The notes below the pieces were generated by a model. The model saw only the letters and a list, made by a program, of their open reading frames with translations, did not search any database and was not told the origin of the DNA. The position numbers and the translations under genes were made by a program. Below are positions 12,047 through 14,184 of a stretch of DNA of 14,184 nucleotides, in pieces. The stretch is from the NCBI GenBank assembly GCA_029856445.1, contig JAHQWY010000062.1:1-14184 (forward strand). The letters run 5' to 3'. Numbering within the stretch: the first letter of the stretch is position 1; each line of letters opens with the position of its first letter. Source of the DNA: Promethearchaeia archaeon (GTDB lineage Archaea; Asgardarchaeota; Lokiarchaeia; Sigyniarchaeales; SOKP01).

Positions 12047-14184
12047 ATGATTTCAAAGGATGTTAGCTTCTTCCAAGAAAAAGAAAATTTAACAGGTAAA
12101 AAAGAAACACTTTTAATTATCGATTGTAAAAAATGCATTGAAGAAGAAAATCTCCGTGGAACTATAAGATGTTTAAACTGTTTATTTTTTAATTTATTTC
12201 TTTATAAAGAACGAAAATTTGATTTAATCTCCATAGTATCTAGCGATCTTCTAGTTTATCCTCATCAATTTGAGCCAATTTTAGGGTATTATAGAAAATT
12301 AAAAAAGATACAAAAGTTAATTAATAAACTTTTAAATGTTAGAAGTGTAAAATGCAGTTTTGAAGAATTTAAATGCAATCTCTTTAAGAATTTGTCTATA
12401 ATAAAAAGAATACGCGATTTTGAATATTATGATCCAATCTTTATTTATAAAACAATAGTAAAAGTAAAATCTAATTTTAAAAAAATTGATTTAAAAAACC
12501 CTTTATGTCAACAATGTCAGAAATATGTTGAAAATTTATTAAAAAATCTCTTTCAGATTTTCAATAATCTAAGAATAATCAAAGAATTCAGAAATTTTAA
12601 AAAAAAAGACAGAAATTTTTACGAATACTTCCTTTCTATACCTTTTAATTTACCCAATAAAACAATAGAATACCGAAAAATATCTACAAAAGTAAATTAT
12701 ACGTTATTAGCTACATATAACATTGAAAATTATGAAAGTTTTCAAGCATGGATATATCAACTTCCATTTGAGAATGAAAAACTATATAGTATAAAATTAC
12801 TCTTTGAGGAAAAGGGAGAAGAGGATTTTTTCAATAGAATTATAAACGATATTGTTTTAAATGTAGAAGTTACTGAATTTGAACGAATAGTGCCCTTGGA
12901 TAAGCTAATAGATCTCTATAAAAACGAAGCATCAGAGTTATTAAGGTCAAAATACAGGCTTTCAGGGTCTATATCAGAAGTATATGGATTTTTAGTAGCT
13001 TTAAAAAAATTATATTTATTCAAAATTTTTCCCCTATTAATTGATGACCAAATTGAAGAAATTTTCTTAGATTCCCCTGATGATGAAATCTATTTAAATC
13101 ATCAGAATTTTGGGCGATGTCGAACTAAAATAAAACTTAATTCAAGAGAAATTGAACGATTTAAAACTTTTCTTCGATTATACAGTGGTAAAAGACTTGA
13201 TTACATGAATCCAAGCATAAAATTAGTAATTAAAAATCAATATTTCAATTGTAGATTTGCAATTGATATTGAACCTATTCAAATTGATAAATTCGCTTTT
13301 GATATACGAAAATTAAATAAAAATGTGTTTACCATTCAGGATTTATTGAAGAATAGAACCTTAGATCCATTAATAGCAGCTTTCTTGTTTTTTATAATAT
13401 TAAGAAAAAGAAATATAACTATTACCGGTGAAACTGACACAGGTAAAACAACAATGATTAACACTTTGGATTTATTAACCCCAAAAGAGTTTAGGAAAAT
13501 TTATGTTGAAAATGTAACAGAATCCTTAAACCAATTAGATTTGGTTAAACATCAGTTAAAATATCGAGTTGATTCATTAGAAGACCACCATTCAAAAAAA
13601 TATTCGAAAAGTAATATTATTAAAACACTCTTACACAGAACTCCGGATATCATCTATTTGGGAGAAATCTTAACCAAAGAGGAAGCAGAGGCGATGTTCC
13701 ATTGCCTAGCGGCTGGATTAAAAGGATTCCAAACAGTACATTCAAATAGTATAGAATCCTTAATAAATCGTTTTCTCTATCATTTTAATATAAATCAATC
13801 ATGTTTGTCTGATTTAGATTTACTAATATTGATGAAAAAGGAATTTAATAAAAGACGAATAATTACTATTTCTGAAATCAAACAAAATAAAACCAGGAGA
13901 ACTATCTTTAATAATGTAATATTTAAATATGATCCATTATCAAAAAATTGGAGATTGTTGACATCTCTTTTTGATACAAAGGTATTAACCGAAATTATCC
14001 AGTATGAAAATTTATCGGAAGAAAAATTCTTAGCTTTTATGGGGCTCTATACTGATATTTTTAAATTTATCCAAAAAATTGATAAACTTGATAAAATAAA
14101 GTTAACTAGTTTTTTTCATAGAATTTCATATTATTCATTAATCTCCATCGAATCTCTTAATCAATTTTGGAACGAATGGAAAAA
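12047..14184 (+). CDS. Type II/IV secretion (GspE2/PilB-like) ATPase with Cys-rich N-terminus, 3' partial
   Basis: At least 712 residues are encoded up to the window edge without a stop. An in-frame TAA at 12044-12046 forces the ATG at 12047. The C-terminal half is a hexameric secretion/pilus ATPase. An N-terminal sub-domain (about 290-430) includes IEEIFLDSPDDEIYLNH. Then come Walker A GETDTGKTT (461-469, K467), an Asp-box analogue YVENVTE (486-492), Walker B PDIIYLGEI (533-541, E540) and a His-box analogue GFQTVHSNS (560-568, H565). The N-terminal 160 residues hold Cys pairs C27/C30, C42/C45, C154/C157 and single C103 and C110, suggesting zinc sites, as in Cys-bearing archaeal PilB proteins. 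Deviations: the Arg after GEI is L542 and the usual TGH is AGL. It would power assembly of pili or secretion at the membrane. A TadC/ArlJ-like membrane partner is expected just beyond 14184. Confidence 0.9.
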   Translation, partial: MISKDVSFFQEKENLTGKKETLLIIDCKKCIEEENLRGTIRCLNCLFFNLFLYKERKFDLISIVSSDLLVYPHQFEPILGYYRKLKKIQKLINKLLNVRSVKCSFEEFKCNLFKNLSIIKRIRDFEYYDPIFIYKTIVKVKSNFKKIDLKNPLCQQCQKYVENLLKNLFQIFNNLRIIKEFRNFKKKDRNFYEYFLSIPFNLPNKTIEYRKISTKVNYTLLATYNIENYESFQAWIYQLPFENEKLYSIKLLFEEKGEEDFFNRIINDIVLNVEVTEFERIVPLDKLIDLYKNEASELLRSKYRLSGSISEVYGFLVALKKLYLFKIFPLLIDDQIEEIFLDSPDDEIYLNHQNFGRCRTKIKLNSREIERFKTFLRLYSGKRLDYMNPSIKLVIKNQYFNCRFAIDIEPIQIDKFAFDIRKLNKNVFTIQDLLKNRTLDPLIAAFLFFIILRKRNITITGETDTGKTTMINTLDLLTPKEFRKIYVENVTESLNQLDLVKHQLKYRVDSLEDHHSKKYSKSNIIKTLLHRTPDIIYLGEILTKEEAEAMFHCLAAGLKGFQTVHSNSIESLINRFLYHFNINQSCLSDLDLLILMKKEFNKRRIITISEIKQNKTRRTIFNNVIFKYDPLSKNWRLLTSLFDTKVLTEIIQYENLSEEKFLAFMGLYTDIFKFIQKIDKLDKIKLTSFFHRISYYSLISIESLNQFWNEWK

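Noticed and set aside
1..14184. tRNA, rRNA or CRISPR array
   Set aside because: By eye I found no T-loop GGTTCRA pattern with a matching acceptor stem, no rRNA segments and no regularly spaced repeats. A tRNA scan would settle it.

Overview
The window is archaeal. It carries transcription factor B, the ribosome-recycling ATPase ABCE1/RLI, a class I lysyl-tRNA synthetase, the uL3-uL4-uL23 ribosomal block and a secretion/pilus ATPase of the archaeal GspE2 type. Base composition is visibly very AT-rich (by eye about 30% GC, not computed), with Lys/Asn/Ile-rich proteins. TTG starts are common, and genes with good Shine-Dalgarno sites sit beside apparently leaderless ones. The uL3 N-terminus reads GHRKKHAPRHGSLAFLPRKR, close to the eukaryotic form. 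An Asgard (Lokiarchaeia-like) origin is my best inference but is not proven from this window.

Layout from left to right. Positions 1-93: possibly the tail of a gene entering from the left. Positions 186-1073: tfb (+), convergent with a left-handed beta-helix protein of the gamma-carbonic-anhydrase family (1081-1674, -). Then a Nif3/DUF34 protein (1834-2649, -), divergent from a HIT-family protein (2789-3202, +). Positions 3273-4354 hold a cluster of small genes: a Flp-like pilin (+), a ribbon-helix-helix regulator (-) and a winged-helix regulator (+). The two regulators share a divergent promoter region rich in inverted repeats. Positions 4355-4623 are non-coding and contain a 16-bp perfect inverted-repeat pair. 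ABCE1 (4624-6435, -) is divergent from lysS (6615-8318, +). A 56-residue zinc-ribbon protein (8356-8526, -) lies between lysS and an unrecognised 372-residue protein (8704-9822, +). The last part is the uL3-uL4-uL23 operon on the minus strand (11916 down to 9823), divergent from the start of a large Cys-rich secretion ATPase (12047 to the window edge, +).

Most of the window is information processing: transcription initiation, lysine charging, ribosome structure and ribosome recycling. The accessory part is a possible cell-surface system, made of a Flp-type prepilin and a divergent type II/IV secretion ATPase lying 8.6 kb apart. Whether they work together is not shown by the sequence.

The strongest oddities are in family members that have lost otherwise conserved residues. 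ABCE1 lacks cysteine 6 of its eight cluster cysteines (Glu instead). The gamma-carbonic-anhydrase-like protein lacks all three zinc histidines and recalls the dynactin p25/p27 fold. The Nif3 protein lacks its metal-binding Asp. LysRS has an altered KMSKS loop.
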